Shown: positions 34,754-44,763, counted from the stretch's first letter. The stretch is DNA of 64,000 bases from Ignavibacteriae bacterium HGW-Ignavibacteriae-2 (GCA_002839805.1 PGYT01000003.1:20068-84067); one strand, 5' to 3'. Made by a program: numbers and translations. Notes: generated by a model from the letters alone, not told the origin.

Positions 34754-36850
34754 TTGTCCGAATCTATTAAAGGCACAATTCAAAACTATCTGTTTTACAG
34801 TGAAGACAATGGATACTCTGTAATTAAGCTGGGCGACAACACTATAGTTGTCGGTTATCTTCCATTGTTTCATCCCGGTGACAGTATCGAGTTTACTGGC
34901 ATTTGGACAGAACACGCAAAATATGGAGTTCAGTTTAAGGTAGAAAGTTTTAATGTGGCATATCCTACAACTCCGGCAGGAATTAAAAATTTTCTGGGTT
35001 CCGGTTTAATAAAAGGGATTGGTAAATCGACCGCAGAAAAAATTGTTAACCATTTTGGCGAAGGCACTCTTGATGTTATTGACAACGAAATAGATAAACT
35101 ATTAGAGATAGATGGTATTGGTGTTAAAAAGCTTGAAACAATTAAACAGGGTTGGCAGGAGCAACAGGGTATAAAAAATGTGATGTTGTTTTTACAATCG
35201 CATGGCATTTCAACTGCATATTCATTAAAAATTTATAAAACCTACGGCGATAACGCACCCGAAATAATCAGCGAAAATCCTTATAAACTTATAAGCGATG
35301 TTTGGGGAATCGGATTTAAAATTGCTGACGATATAGCAAAAAAACTCGGATTTACGGATCATGATCCCGCTCGAATAAAAGCAGGTATTGTTTATGCTCT
35401 TTCCGAAATTGCACGCAACGGACATGTTTATTCGCCTGAAATTGATTTGATAAATTATTGCAGTCAATTGCTAAAATTTGAATTAGCTTATTCTGATCCG
35501 GCTATGCAGGAGATTGAAGAAGAGGGGATAATAGTTAAACATAAGGATCGTATTTATTTAGCCGACCTGTTTTATGCAGAACGTGGAATAGAAGAAGCAA
35601 TAAACAATCTTTTAACAATGCCTTCCGACCTTACAAACGCCGATATTAAAGCTCTTAAAATGATTCAAACAAAATTTTCCGAAGAACAATTTGATGCGAT
35701 AAAACTTTCGTTGCAAAGCAAAATGCTTATTATTACCGGTGGACCCGGAACAGGAAAAACCACTGCTTTGCGCGGTATAATTGATATTTATAAGCATAGG
35801 GATAAACAAATCCTTTTAACCGCTCCAACCGGAAGAGCCGCAAAAAGAATGACTGAAGTAATTGGGCTCGAAGCAAAAACTATACACCGATTGCTCGAAT
35901 TTAATCCTTCAGATAATTCCTTCGGGTATAATAAGTTCAATAAACTTGAGACAGATCTCCTTATCGTAGATGAACTTTCCATGATAGATACTTTTTTAAT
36001 GTATCATCTCATCTCATCGGTAAAAGAAAACACTACCGTAATTTTTGTTGGAGATATCGATCAACTGCCCTCAGTGGGACCGGGTAATATTCTTAAAGAT
36101 TTAATCGCATCAGGAATAATCCATGTAGTTCAATTAAATAAAATTTTTAGGCAAGCTGAACAGAGCGATATTGTTTTAAATGCTCATCGAATAAATAAGG
36201 GCGAAATGCCAGTTGTTAATTATTTAAAAAATACAGACTTCGCATTTTTGGAAGAGAACGACAATAGCCTGATAGCTGAAAAAATATTAACGCTCGCTAA
36301 ATTAGAAATACCGAAACGCCTTAGTTTTGATTCCATAGAAGATATACAGGTATTGTCTCCAATGTATAAGGGGGATGTTGGAGTAAATAATTTAAATAAA
36401 ATTTTTCAGAATAATATTAACGACTCTCCCGTAATCTATCATTCAAATGAACGAATATTTAAAGGCGGCGATAAAATAATGCAGTTGCGTAATAATTACG
36501 ACAAAGGTGTTTTTAACGGGGATATTGGATTTATAATAAATCTCGACGATGAGACCAAAACACTAAATACATCATTTGACGGCAGAATTGTACAATATAA
36601 CCTTGAGGAACTCGATGAAATAACTCTTGCATATGCTGTTACCGTTCATAAAAGTCAAGGGAGTGAATATCCCGTTGTTATCATGCCTGTTACAACTTCG
36701 CATTATATGATGCTTCAGAGAAATTTACTTTACACTGCTATTACACGTGCATCTAAATTGCTTATTCTAATAGGCACAAAACGGGCTATAAATATGGCTG
36801 TAGGAAATAATAAAGTAAAAAATAGATTTTCAAGTTTATTTAAGAGTTAA
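34754..36850 (+). CDS. recD2: RecD2-type ATP-dependent DNA helicase
   Basis: Superfamily 1B 5'-3' DNA helicase of the RecD2 class, acting without RecBC in repair. The N-terminal OB and helix-hairpin-helix parts (about 1-190, FLGSGLIKGIGKSTAEKIV, LLEIDGIGVKKLETI) precede helicase motifs I (GGPGTGKTTAL), II (LLIVDELSMID), III (FVGDIDQLPSVGPG) and VI (AVTVHKSQGSEYPVV). Translation starts at TTG: AAGGA lies eight bases upstream, and the N-terminus SESIKGTIQNYLFY is exactly where relatives start. The length of 698 is near the usual 720-740. Confidence 0.93.
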   Translation: MSESIKGTIQNYLFYSEDNGYSVIKLGDNTIVVGYLPLFHPGDSIEFTGIWTEHAKYGVQFKVESFNVAYPTTPAGIKNFLGSGLIKGIGKSTAEKIVNHFGEGTLDVIDNEIDKLLEIDGIGVKKLETIKQGWQEQQGIKNVMLFLQSHGISTAYSLKIYKTYGDNAPEIISENPYKLISDVWGIGFKIADDIAKKLGFTDHDPARIKAGIVYALSEIARNGHVYSPEIDLINYCSQLLKFELAYSDPAMQEIEEEGIIVKHKDRIYLADLFYAERGIEEAINNLLTMPSDLTNADIKALKMIQTKFSEEQFDAIKLSLQSKMLIITGGPGTGKTTALRGIIDIYKHRDKQILLTAPTGRAAKRMTEVIGLEAKTIHRLLEFNPSDNSFGYNKFNKLETDLLIVDELSMIDTFLMYHLISSVKENTTVIFVGDIDQLPSVGPGNILKDLIASGIIHVVQLNKIFRQAEQSDIVLNAHRINKGEMPVVNYLKNTDFAFLEENDNSLIAEKILTLAKLEIPKRLSFDSIEDIQVLSPMYKGDVGVNNLNKIFQNNINDSPVIYHSNERIFKGGDKIMQLRNNYDKGVFNGDIGFIINLDDETKTLNTSFDGRIVQYNLEELDEITLAYAVTVHKSQGSEYPVVIMPVTTSHYMMLQRNLLYTAITRASKLLILIGTKRAINMAVGNNKVKNRFSSLFKS

Positions 36851-36892
36851 TTCTAAAATAATCGGATAAAAATTATAATTAAAAAAGACAGA

Positions 36893-36927
36893 ACGATACC
36901 GATGATTTTTATTATCATCAGTATCGT
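36893..36927. terminator. bidirectional terminator between recD2 and yceI
   Basis: A 14-bp stem with one mismatch (ACGATACCGATGAT against ATCATCAGTATCGT) around a 7-base loop. On the minus strand it is followed by TCTTTTTT, so it serves at least the YceI gene. Confidence 0.75.
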
Positions 36928-36954
36928 CCTTTACAAAAATAAATTATATGAAAA

Positions 36955-37569
36955 TTATTTTGCGGTTGCGTCGGTCGCTATAAATGTTGCCGATACTTTA
37001 ATGTTTTCATCAACTTTACCCACAACCATTCCCGGAATATCAATACCAAAGTCGTTTAGTTTAATCATAAAATCTGTATTTACTTTTAACAAGTTTCCTT
37101 CTAAACGGGATTTAGTTTTTTCAGTTTCTTTAAAATATGTTAATTCTCCGTCAACAATAATTTCTTTAGTTACGCCATTAACAGAAAATGCACCATGAAG
37201 TTTTACTTTTTCTGGTTTGGCATCAATAAGTTTAGATGCACCTGCAATCTTTTTTAACTCAAAAACGGCGTTGGGATTTTTTTCAGTGTTAAGCCAGTTT
37301 TCGCTTCTTAAATGTTGATCCCTTAAATCAATTCCTGTTTTTAAAACATTCAGATCAACACTTACTTTTCCTTTGGCGCTGGATAAGTCCTCCGGATTTA
37401 AATTAACACTTATTACAAGTCCATTTGATACACCAACAATGTCTTCCAGGGGTGCATTCGATTCGAAAGTTGCTTGGTTTCTTGTATCGCCCGACGAATT
37501 AAATGTTTGCGCAGATAAAGATATTGCGGCAAAAAAAGCCAAATAAATCATAAATCTTAATTTATTCAT
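36955..37569 (-). CDS. YceI-family periplasmic lipid-binding protein
   Basis: Exported lipocalin-like protein of 204 residues that in relatives binds isoprenoid chains such as polyprenyl phosphates. Signal peptide at 1-20 (AAISLSAQ). The YceI fold is visible as alternating strands, including DLRDQHLRSENWLNTEKNPNA and VNGVTKEIIVDGELTYF, and ends with IGIPGMVVGKV-like residues GIDIPGMVVGKVDENI. The conserved residues around LRSENW(L) match the family. Partner or ligand unknown here. Single gene with its own terminator. Confidence 0.85.
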   Translation of the reverse strand: MNKLRFMIYLAFFAAISLSAQTFNSSGDTRNQATFESNAPLEDIVGVSNGLVISVNLNPEDLSSAKGKVSVDLNVLKTGIDLRDQHLRSENWLNTEKNPNAVFELKKIAGASKLIDAKPEKVKLHGAFSVNGVTKEIIVDGELTYFKETEKTKSRLEGNLLKVNTDFMIKLNDFGIDIPGMVVGKVDENIKVSATFIATDATAK

Positions 37570-37720
37570 TTAAATCTCCCTTTTGGTTCACTATTAAAGT
37601 TGAATTTATAGTTTATTAGAATGTAATTACAAAAATCAACGCTGCCTAAATTTGTAGTCAGTTATATTATAACATATTTTTATTGCTGGGAGTTTCAAAT
37701 GAGGGAATTGGGAATACTTT

Positions 37721-38836
37721 TTATCCCCAAAAATAAAGAACCAAATAATACATCACGATAATTAGAAGCGAGGATGCAATTATTATTTTCCAGGGAAAAG
37801 TTTTCACCATTCGGACAATTTTTAATTGCGATTTTTCATTTTCCATCCGTATCGGGTTGTCGGAATTTATATTCGGAATTGGTGTTTCTGGAGTATTTGT
37901 GGAGTGATCGATTTTTTTGCGTACTTTACCGTTGGAGTCAAATACAAGATGAATTCCTTCTTTTACTCCATCATTAAAATTAAGTTCTTCTTTTATTACT
38001 CCGTTTTTATAATATACTTTTGTACTTCCATGATCCTTACCGGCATTAAAGTTTTTTATTCCTAACAATTCTCCTGTTTCGTAATAAAATTTGCATTCTC
38101 CGTTGGGTTTATCACTCTCATAGTTCCATTCCCCTTTTAGAGTGCCGCTTTTATAAAAGGTTTTTACAACTCCCTCCACTTTATCGTTTATATGCTCTTT
38201 ATCCTCTTTAAGTGAACCAGTATAATAATATGCCCTTGTTGGCCCATTTTTTAAACCATCTTTATAATTAATAGAAGATTTAAGTTCTCCGTTTGGATAG
38301 AAATATTTTACTTCCCCATTAAGTACATTATCGGCATACATTTCTTCTTTAAACAGATTGCCATCGCTTTTATAAAATCGAGCCGGACCTTCGCGCAAGT
38401 TGTTCAGAAACAAATAAGTTTCCGCGATTTTACCATTTTTGTGATAAATAACATATTCTCCCTGAATGATTCCACGATTGTAAACAATTTCTTTCCATAT
38501 GTTACCGTTGGGGTAAAAATATTTAATAATACCGTCAAGTTTATCGTCATTAAAATATGAGGAGGATTCAATTTTTCCGTTTTGATAATACGTGTAGGCT
38601 TGTCCCTCTTTTTTGTTATTCTTAAAATTTATTTTTTCCCGAATGGTCTTATTCTGAAAATATTCTACCGATTCTCCATGAATTTCACCTTCCACATAAT
38701 TGACTACTTTTTTTAAAGTATTATTAGGAAAATAAATTTTTTGGGGACCGTTCCAGCGCATAGTTTTTGCCACTAATAGTGATAGTTTAATTATCGAATT
38801 TTTTATTTTTTTTTTGACGACTATTGAAAAAAACAT
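37721..38836 (-). CDS. tail-anchored MORN/YwqK-repeat protein with 12 repeats
   Basis: 371 residues dominated by twelve consecutive repeats of 23-24 residues of the MORN-2 type (G-x-x-x-x-Y-x-x-G-x-x-x, e.g. GEVKYFYPNGELKSSINY). A Pro/Asn-rich linker and one transmembrane helix at the extreme C-terminus (about 345-366) follow. There is no signal peptide, so the repeats probably face the cytoplasm with a C-terminal anchor. Databases often label the family YwqK antitoxin, but no toxin gene adjoins it here and I would not call it an antitoxin. An alternative ATG at codon 26, just before the first repeat, could be the real start; neither has a clear ribosome site. Function unknown. Confidence 0.7.
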   Translation of the reverse strand: MFFSIVVKKKIKNSIIKLSLLVAKTMRWNGPQKIYFPNNTLKKVVNYVEGEIHGESVEYFQNKTIREKINFKNNKKEGQAYTYYQNGKIESSSYFNDDKLDGIIKYFYPNGNIWKEIVYNRGIIQGEYVIYHKNGKIAETYLFLNNLREGPARFYKSDGNLFKEEMYADNVLNGEVKYFYPNGELKSSINYKDGLKNGPTRAYYYTGSLKEDKEHINDKVEGVVKTFYKSGTLKGEWNYESDKPNGECKFYYETGELLGIKNFNAGKDHGSTKVYYKNGVIKEELNFNDGVKEGIHLVFDSNGKVRKKIDHSTNTPETPIPNINSDNPIRMENEKSQLKIVRMVKTFPWKIIIASSLLIIVMYYLVLYFWG

Positions 38837-38934
38837 GTGGCAATAATACAGTTGGAAGCATAGGAGTTTTTAGAATAATTATTTAATTTTCATGCATAAA
38901 AGTAAAGTTTCTTCATAATTAAGGGGGTTCACTT

Positions 38935-40809
38935 ATGTTTAAAAATACTATTCTAGTGTTTTTGTTTTTTCTGCTGTTTCTATCGGCCGATATATTGGCG
39001 CAAGTAAAAGACCGAAGCGAAATTGATGATAATTTAAAATGGAATCTGAATGATCTATACCCAACTGTGGAAGATTGGCAAAAAGCTAAAAATGATCTTG
39101 ACGCTAAAATATCTGACATAACAACTTATAAAGGTAAATTGGCGGAAAATGCCGGAAACTTGTATTACACACTTAATATTTCCACAAATCTTCTTAAAGA
39201 TTACTATAGGTTAGCAGTTTATTCAGCCCGACTTAAAGATCAGAATCTTTTAATAAGTGATAATGAATCTCTAAATCAGGAAGCGGCTTCACTTGGAACT
39301 AAATTTTCAGAAATAAGTTCTTTTATTAATCCGGAAATTTTAAAAATTGATCCCAAAATAATAGACCAGTTCTATAATGATAAACCTGAATTAAAGGATT
39401 TTAAAGTAGCCATCGACGATATTCAAAGATTACGCACTCACACTCTATCAGAAAGAGAAGAGGAGATACTGGCAAGTTTCGGCCAGGTTACACAAACTCC
39501 CGCTGATGTTTACGGTACATTTAACAACGCCGAAATGCCTTACGAAAAAGTGAAATTAGCCAGTGGTGAAGAGATAGAATTATCGAATTCGGCTTTTGTT
39601 CGATACAGAACAAATGAAAATAGGGAAGACAGGGCGAAAATTTTTGAGACGTTTTTTAACAATTATGGAAAATTTAAGAATACAATTGGTCTAAATCTGG
39701 CAGGTAAAGTCCGTTCCGATTGGATCTATGCGAAAAACAGAAATTACAAATCAAGTCTGGAAGCTTCATTAGATAATTTTGCTATTCCAACTTCGGTTTA
39801 TGAAAATCTTATTAAACAAATCCATAGTTCTTTGCCTACATTGCATCGCTTCCTCGATCTTAAGAAAAAAATGTTGGGCGTTGAGAAACTTCATTATTAT
39901 GATTTATATACATCTGTTGTTGAAGCTGTTGATCTGAAATATAGTTTAACAGAAGCTCAGGATATAATAAAAACATCTCTTAAACCAATGGGAGAAGAAT
40001 ACGTAAGTACTGTTAATAAAGCACTAACAAGCCAGTGGATAGATTATTATCCAAACAAAGGTAAACGCAGCGGAGCCTATTCTTCAGGAGCGGCCTATGA
40101 TGTACATCCATACATTCTAATGAATTGGAATGACGATTATAACTCTCTTTCCACGCTTACTCATGAATTAGGTCATACTATGCACTCGTATTTTTCCACC
40201 CAAACTCAACCTTTTCAATACGCAGGGTATTCCACTTTTGTCGCTGAAATTGCATCCACGTGTAACGAGAATCTATTGAATAATTATCTTCTCACTCAGG
40301 TTAAATCTGATAAAGAAAAATTGTTTTTGTTAGGAAGTTACCTTGAATTATTGCGCACCACAATATTCAGGCAAACTTCTTTTGCGGAGTTCGAATGGGA
40401 AATTCACAAGAAAGTTGAAAAAAACGAGCCTTTAAACGGTGAGATTATGAGTCAAATTTATTATGATATTGTAAAAAAATATTATGGACATGACGAAGGG
40501 CATTGTATTGTAGATGATTATATGAAATATGAATGGGCATACATCCCGCATTTTATTGGTTACAATTATTATGTTTATCAGTATTCAACTTCATTGATCT
40601 ATGCAACCGCTATCGCAGAAAAAATTGTGAATGAAGGACAACCAGCGGTTGAAGCATATTATAATATATTAAAAGGGGGGAGTTCAGATTATCCAATAAA
40701 TCTGATAAAAAAAGCGGGCATCGATCCTCTTTCTTCAGAACCGTTCGAATTAACAATGAAAAAAATGAATGAAGTTATGGATACAATAGAATCTATACTT
40801 AAAAAATAA
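38935..40809 (+). CDS. pepF: exported oligoendopeptidase F (M3B)
   Basis: Zinc metallopeptidase cutting short peptides. HELGHTMHSYFS gives the HExxH site, with the third ligand in the helix that follows. Tyrosines near the C-terminus (FIGYNYYVYQYSTSLIYA) are those used by family M3. Unlike most PepF, which are cytoplasmic, this one has a convincing signal peptide (FLFFLLFLSADILAQ). It should therefore digest peptides in the periplasm, or outside if released. 624 residues. AGGGGG lies nine bases before the ATG, and a terminator follows. Stand-alone gene. Confidence 0.93.
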   Translation: MFKNTILVFLFFLLFLSADILAQVKDRSEIDDNLKWNLNDLYPTVEDWQKAKNDLDAKISDITTYKGKLAENAGNLYYTLNISTNLLKDYYRLAVYSARLKDQNLLISDNESLNQEAASLGTKFSEISSFINPEILKIDPKIIDQFYNDKPELKDFKVAIDDIQRLRTHTLSEREEEILASFGQVTQTPADVYGTFNNAEMPYEKVKLASGEEIELSNSAFVRYRTNENREDRAKIFETFFNNYGKFKNTIGLNLAGKVRSDWIYAKNRNYKSSLEASLDNFAIPTSVYENLIKQIHSSLPTLHRFLDLKKKMLGVEKLHYYDLYTSVVEAVDLKYSLTEAQDIIKTSLKPMGEEYVSTVNKALTSQWIDYYPNKGKRSGAYSSGAAYDVHPYILMNWNDDYNSLSTLTHELGHTMHSYFSTQTQPFQYAGYSTFVAEIASTCNENLLNNYLLTQVKSDKEKLFLLGSYLELLRTTIFRQTSFAEFEWEIHKKVEKNEPLNGEIMSQIYYDIVKKYYGHDEGHCIVDDYMKYEWAYIPHFIGYNYYVYQYSTSLIYATAIAEKIVNEGQPAVEAYYNILKGGSSDYPINLIKKAGIDPLSSEPFELTMKKMNEVMDTIESILKK

Positions 40810-40860
40810 AATCCAATCAAAAATATGTTGAAATTAATTTATTGGGAAATAACAATATTA

Positions 40861-40891
40861 AAAGGCAGAATTTTATTTCTGCCTTTTTTTA
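40861..40891 (+). terminator. intrinsic terminator after pepF
   Basis: A 10-bp stem AAAGGCAGAA/TTCTGCCTTT, 6-base loop and T-run. Confidence 0.85.
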
Positions 40892-40928
40892 TTATTTAAT
40901 GTTATGTATAATTCAACACTCTTCAAAT

Positions 40929-41069
40929 TAAACGAAAATATTTTTCCAAAATTCAGCTATTCTTTTTAAACGACCAACTTTTGAAAGAAAAGCAAGAGTT
41001 ATTAAGAAAATTAGATGGCAAACTTTAATGATATAAAGATCGTTTATCTTAAATATTAGTCGTTTATCT
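40929..41069. promoter_or_regulatory. cluster of four TCGTTTA heptamers upstream of the TPR-kinase/LytTR operon
   Basis: TCGTTTATCT occurs twice on the + strand at 41040-41049 and 41060-41069 (period 20 bases, about two helical turns). The core TCGTTTA occurs twice on the minus strand at 40929-40935 and 40967-40973 (period 38). LytTR-type regulators bind direct repeats with spacing close to two turns, and such a regulator is encoded in the operon that follows. The copies compare loosely with the published LytTR-site style (GTT core). Autoregulation is inferred. The surrounding gap (40892-41225) is otherwise AT-rich with no gene. Confidence 0.4.
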
Positions 41070-41225
41070 ATAAAAAATTGATTTTAAAGTTTATTTTGCT
41101 TTTTTTGATTTGGGGAACATAAACCTTTCGGCAGTTTGAACTTTGTCAGCACTCTATACCTTTATTCTGTTTGTTGAGATCAACAATAGAACAGAAAATA
41201 ATTAATTTACTATAACAGTAAATAT

Positions 41226-43649
41226 ATGCAGACGTTAATATTCCACTTAATCATAAGCATTATAGTCTTGTTCTTAGGAGCACAAAAGCAACAGGATAAA
41301 AATGACAATTCTGGTTTTGAGGACTTGTACAAAAAATCATCAAATTTATTTTTTGCCAATCCGGATTCCTGTCTTGTTTTAGCTCAATATGCCTTAAAGA
41401 CCGCGAATAAAGAGAATAACAAGAAAAATATTGCATCCGCGTTACTATTAATCGGCAAATCCAATAATAAATTAAACAATACAAAACAAGCTATAATAGA
41501 TTTAAAAGCTAGTGAAGAAATTTATTTTGAATTAAACATGCAAGACAGTATTGCTCAAATTATTAATATATACGGCGAGATAGCCGAAAATTCAGGGGAT
41601 TATGACGAGGCTATTAAGCAATACAATAAAAAGCTGAATATACATAAAAATTTGAATGACAAAATTGGAGTAGCAAATACTCTTAATAAATTAGGCGTGG
41701 CATATAAGTACAAAGCAAAATATTCTCAAGCTTTGGAATATCATTACGCTTCCCTTCAGATTAGTGAAGAAATTGGTTATGTAATTGGAAAAGCTAACGC
41801 ATTGGGAAATATAGCTAATGTTAATGAAGCGATGAAAAATTCTAAAAAGGCAATAGAACTTTATACTCAAATTTTATCAATATACCAGAAGCTCAATCAT
41901 GAGGACAAAATCGCCAATACTTTTATGAATATTGGCGTTGTTTATTATTATACGAACGAATATGACAAAGCTCTTAAAAATTTTTCGAAATCGTTGGAAA
42001 TTTCAGAAAGATTGGGCAATAAATTAATGGAAGCATATCTACTAAATAATATAGCATGTACATATCAAGTTCTAAAAAAATATAAGGAAACACTTAAATA
42101 TTTTGAAAAAGCACTTCACGTTTCTGAAAAAATAGACAACAAGTGGAATATTGCAAATACACTTAATAATTTGGCCGCCACACAGATTGAACTCGGAAAT
42201 TTGAACGATGCTTTAGTCAAATCCAACAAGGCGTTATCGATAGCCAAAGATATTAAAGCTTCCGATTTAACTTTAGAGAGTTATAAACTTCTATCGGATA
42301 TTTATAATAAAAACAAAAATTATGAAGAGGCTCTCAGTTATTTTAAACTTTATAAGGAAGCTAACGACACTCTGTTTAACGAGACTAACCAGAGACAAAT
42401 TGCAGAAATGAATGCCAAATATGAATCACAATTAAAAGAAAAAGAAATTCAAGCGCTACAGATAAAGGAACAACAAAGAATTATTGTTTTTGTGAGTATA
42501 ACAGTCATACTTTTTATGATTATTGCAGTAACCAGTTACGTAAGGTTTAGACAGCGAAGGAGAGATGTAAACTTTTTAAAGTCGGTAATAGAATCTTTAA
42601 CACACCCTTTTTGTGTGTATAATGTTGATACCCACAAAATAGAAATGGCAAATAAAACCGCGGAGAACCCCAGCTCTCCATACTTCAAATATTTGAATGG
42701 ACATGATTCTGATAAAACATCCACCAGCTTTACTCCAAACACAACTGAGAAAGTGTTAAAAAATAAAACAATGATTTCCATGGAGTTTCCGATAGAATTA
42801 AATAACGAAGAAACTAAATATTATGAATTCTACGGATTCCCGATTTTGGACAATAAAAAAAACGTAACAAAAATAATAGAATACGCCGTAGATATAACCG
42901 AGAAAAAAGTAGCAATGCAAAAAATTAAATCGGCATTCGAAAGAGAAAAAGAATTGAACGATTTAAAATCACAGTTTATTTCCAGTACATCCCACGAATT
43001 CAGAACACCGCTTGCAACTTTATTTAGTTCGGTAGAACTGATACAACATTACGATAAAACAAACTCGGAAAGTAAAAAATTATATCATATAGCCAGAATT
43101 AAAAGCGTTGTAAAATATATGGCAAGAATGTTGGACGATATCCTCACAATTAATAAAGCCGAAGCAAATATGCTGGAATTTGAACCTGAAAAATTCAACT
43201 TACGAAGCTTTTGCGGTGAAATTATAGAAGATGTTCTTGTATACGCATCCTCAAATCATTATATAAACCAAATATTTGAAGGCAAAACAAACAGCGTTTT
43301 TCTTGATACCAAGCTGCTCAGACATATACTTTCCAATTTACTTTCGAACGCAATTAAATATTCCCCACATGGAGGACAAATAATATTTAAAACGGAAATA
43401 CTTGAAGATGAGGTAGTGTTCTTGATAAGAGACGAAGGGATAGGGATTCCAAAGGAAAACCAAAAGAATTTATTTCAACATTTTTTTAGGGCTAAAAATG
43501 TCGGTTCCATTTCGGGTGCAGGATTAGGATTGGCTATTGTAAAAAAAGCGGTTGAAGCTCATAATGGTAAAATTGAATTTGAAAGTGAAATAAACCGTGG
43601 AACAAAATTTATTATTAAACTCCCATTGCCCAAAAACACCCAGCCGTAA
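41226..43649 (+). CDS. TPR-sensor histidine kinase
   Basis: 807 residues. A signal-anchor start (residues 1-19) is followed by an extracytoplasmic array of about seven TPR units (residues about 30-375, e.g. GVANTLNKLGVAYKYKAKYSQALEY). A coiled coil, a transmembrane helix (about 422-442), a short PAS-like domain (about 460-555) and the kinase core come next. The HisKA box is STSHEFRTPLATL (H590), and the ATPase has NLLSNAIKYSPHGG, DEGIGIP and GAGLGLAIVKKA. The array suggests sensing through protein or peptide contact, common in Bacteroidota-type kinases. First gene of a three-gene operon; GGTGA-type spacing of 15 bases to the next gene. Confidence 0.92.
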   Translation: MQTLIFHLIISIIVLFLGAQKQQDKNDNSGFEDLYKKSSNLFFANPDSCLVLAQYALKTANKENNKKNIASALLLIGKSNNKLNNTKQAIIDLKASEEIYFELNMQDSIAQIINIYGEIAENSGDYDEAIKQYNKKLNIHKNLNDKIGVANTLNKLGVAYKYKAKYSQALEYHYASLQISEEIGYVIGKANALGNIANVNEAMKNSKKAIELYTQILSIYQKLNHEDKIANTFMNIGVVYYYTNEYDKALKNFSKSLEISERLGNKLMEAYLLNNIACTYQVLKKYKETLKYFEKALHVSEKIDNKWNIANTLNNLAATQIELGNLNDALVKSNKALSIAKDIKASDLTLESYKLLSDIYNKNKNYEEALSYFKLYKEANDTLFNETNQRQIAEMNAKYESQLKEKEIQALQIKEQQRIIVFVSITVILFMIIAVTSYVRFRQRRRDVNFLKSVIESLTHPFCVYNVDTHKIEMANKTAENPSSPYFKYLNGHDSDKTSTSFTPNTTEKVLKNKTMISMEFPIELNNEETKYYEFYGFPILDNKKNVTKIIEYAVDITEKKVAMQKIKSAFEREKELNDLKSQFISSTSHEFRTPLATLFSSVELIQHYDKTNSESKKLYHIARIKSVVKYMARMLDDILTINKAEANMLEFEPEKFNLRSFCGEIIEDVLVYASSNHYINQIFEGKTNSVFLDTKLLRHILSNLLSNAIKYSPHGGQIIFKTEILEDEVVFLIRDEGIGIPKENQKNLFQHFFRAKNVGSISGAGLGLAIVKKAVEAHNGKIEFESEINRGTKFIIKLPLPKNTQP

Positions 43650-43664
43650 AAATGAGGTGAAACT

Positions 43665-44762
43665 ATGAAAAAAATTGTTTTAATAGAAGACGATGTAACT
43701 CTCAGTCAAAATTTAATTGAAATTTTACAAGATGAATTCGACATAGATCACGCGAGCAACGGACAACAAGGAGTTGAATTGGTAAAAGCACAGCTTCCTG
43801 ATCTTGTTATTAGCGATATCCTTATGCCCGAATTTACAGGACATGAAATTAAAAGGATATTTAATGCCGATCCTTTGCTGTCTACAATTCCTTTTATTTT
43901 TTTAACTGCCAAAGCCGACAAAAAAGATATAAGAAAAGGAATGGATCTGGGGGCTGACGATTATCTAACAAAACCTTTTACCCGCGAGGAACTGTTGAAC
44001 TCAATTCATTCAAGAATTAAAAAAAGTGAGATATTTAAAAAACATAATTCGGAGCTGACAAAAAGTATTGCAATGGCATTGCCGCACGAGCTGAACAATC
44101 CTTTAATCTCTATTATAGGTTATTCCGAAATAATCTTAGAACAGGTAAACAGGTGTAAGTTTAACGAATGCAGCGATATTGTAACATCCACTCAAATAAT
44201 TAATTCGGCAGGAAGAGAACTATCCGAAATTTTAAAAAGATATCTGCTTGTTGTTAAACTCCAAATGATCTATTCGGATGTAAATGAGAAAAAAAAATAC
44301 AGCGAAAGAATTAAAGAGCCAACTGACTTAAAAATTATATACGAGTTAATAGATGCGGCTAATCGGAAGCATTCGACTAATAGAATCGTGCTGGAACACA
44401 ATGCCAAAAATATTCAACTTGCAATTTCTGAAGAGGATTTAACTATAATTATTAATGAATTATTGGACAACTCATTAAAATTTAGTGATAATGAATCAAA
44501 AATTATTGTTTATGTGAATTCTGAAAATAAGAATTGTGAAGTTGAATTTAAAAATTTCGGGCGGGGTATGACTGAAGAGCAGATTTCCAATATTGGATTT
44601 TTCCAACAATTCGAAAGAGAAAAATTCGAGCAAAAAGGTTCGGGTGTGGGTCTGGCAATAGTACAAAAACTAATTGAATTAAACGAAGGATGTTTTGATA
44701 TTAAAAGTGAACCGGGTTATGAAACCGTTGTTACTGTTTCGATACCGACAAAAAATTATTAA
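43665..44762 (+). CDS. receiver-histidine kinase protein (REC-HisKA-HATPase), soluble
   Basis: 365 residues with reversed order: receiver first (1-118, EDDVTL, LVISDILMPEFTG, FLTAKADKKD, LTKPFTREEL), then HisKA (ALPHELNNPLISIIGYSE, H141) and an ATPase domain (NELLDNSLKFSDNES, EFKNFGRGM, GSGVGLAIVQKL). No membrane segment. It can receive phosphate from the preceding kinase and has its own kinase module, so it may be a signal-gated relay between the membrane kinase and the LytTR regulator one base downstream. Good ribosome site (GAGGTGA) nine bases before ATG. Confidence 0.9.
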   Translation: MKKIVLIEDDVTLSQNLIEILQDEFDIDHASNGQQGVELVKAQLPDLVISDILMPEFTGHEIKRIFNADPLLSTIPFIFLTAKADKKDIRKGMDLGADDYLTKPFTREELLNSIHSRIKKSEIFKKHNSELTKSIAMALPHELNNPLISIIGYSEIILEQVNRCKFNECSDIVTSTQIINSAGRELSEILKRYLLVVKLQMIYSDVNEKKKYSERIKEPTDLKIIYELIDAANRKHSTNRIVLEHNAKNIQLAISEEDLTIIINELLDNSLKFSDNESKIIVYVNSENKNCEVEFKNFGRGMTEEQISNIGFFQQFEREKFEQKGSGVGLAIVQKLIELNEGCFDIKSEPGYETVVTVSIPTKNY

Positions 44763-44763
44763 T

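Noticed and set aside
37721..38836. MORN-repeat protein as part of a toxin-antitoxin pair
   Set aside because: The neighbours are YceI and PepF on either side; no small toxin-like gene is adjacent.
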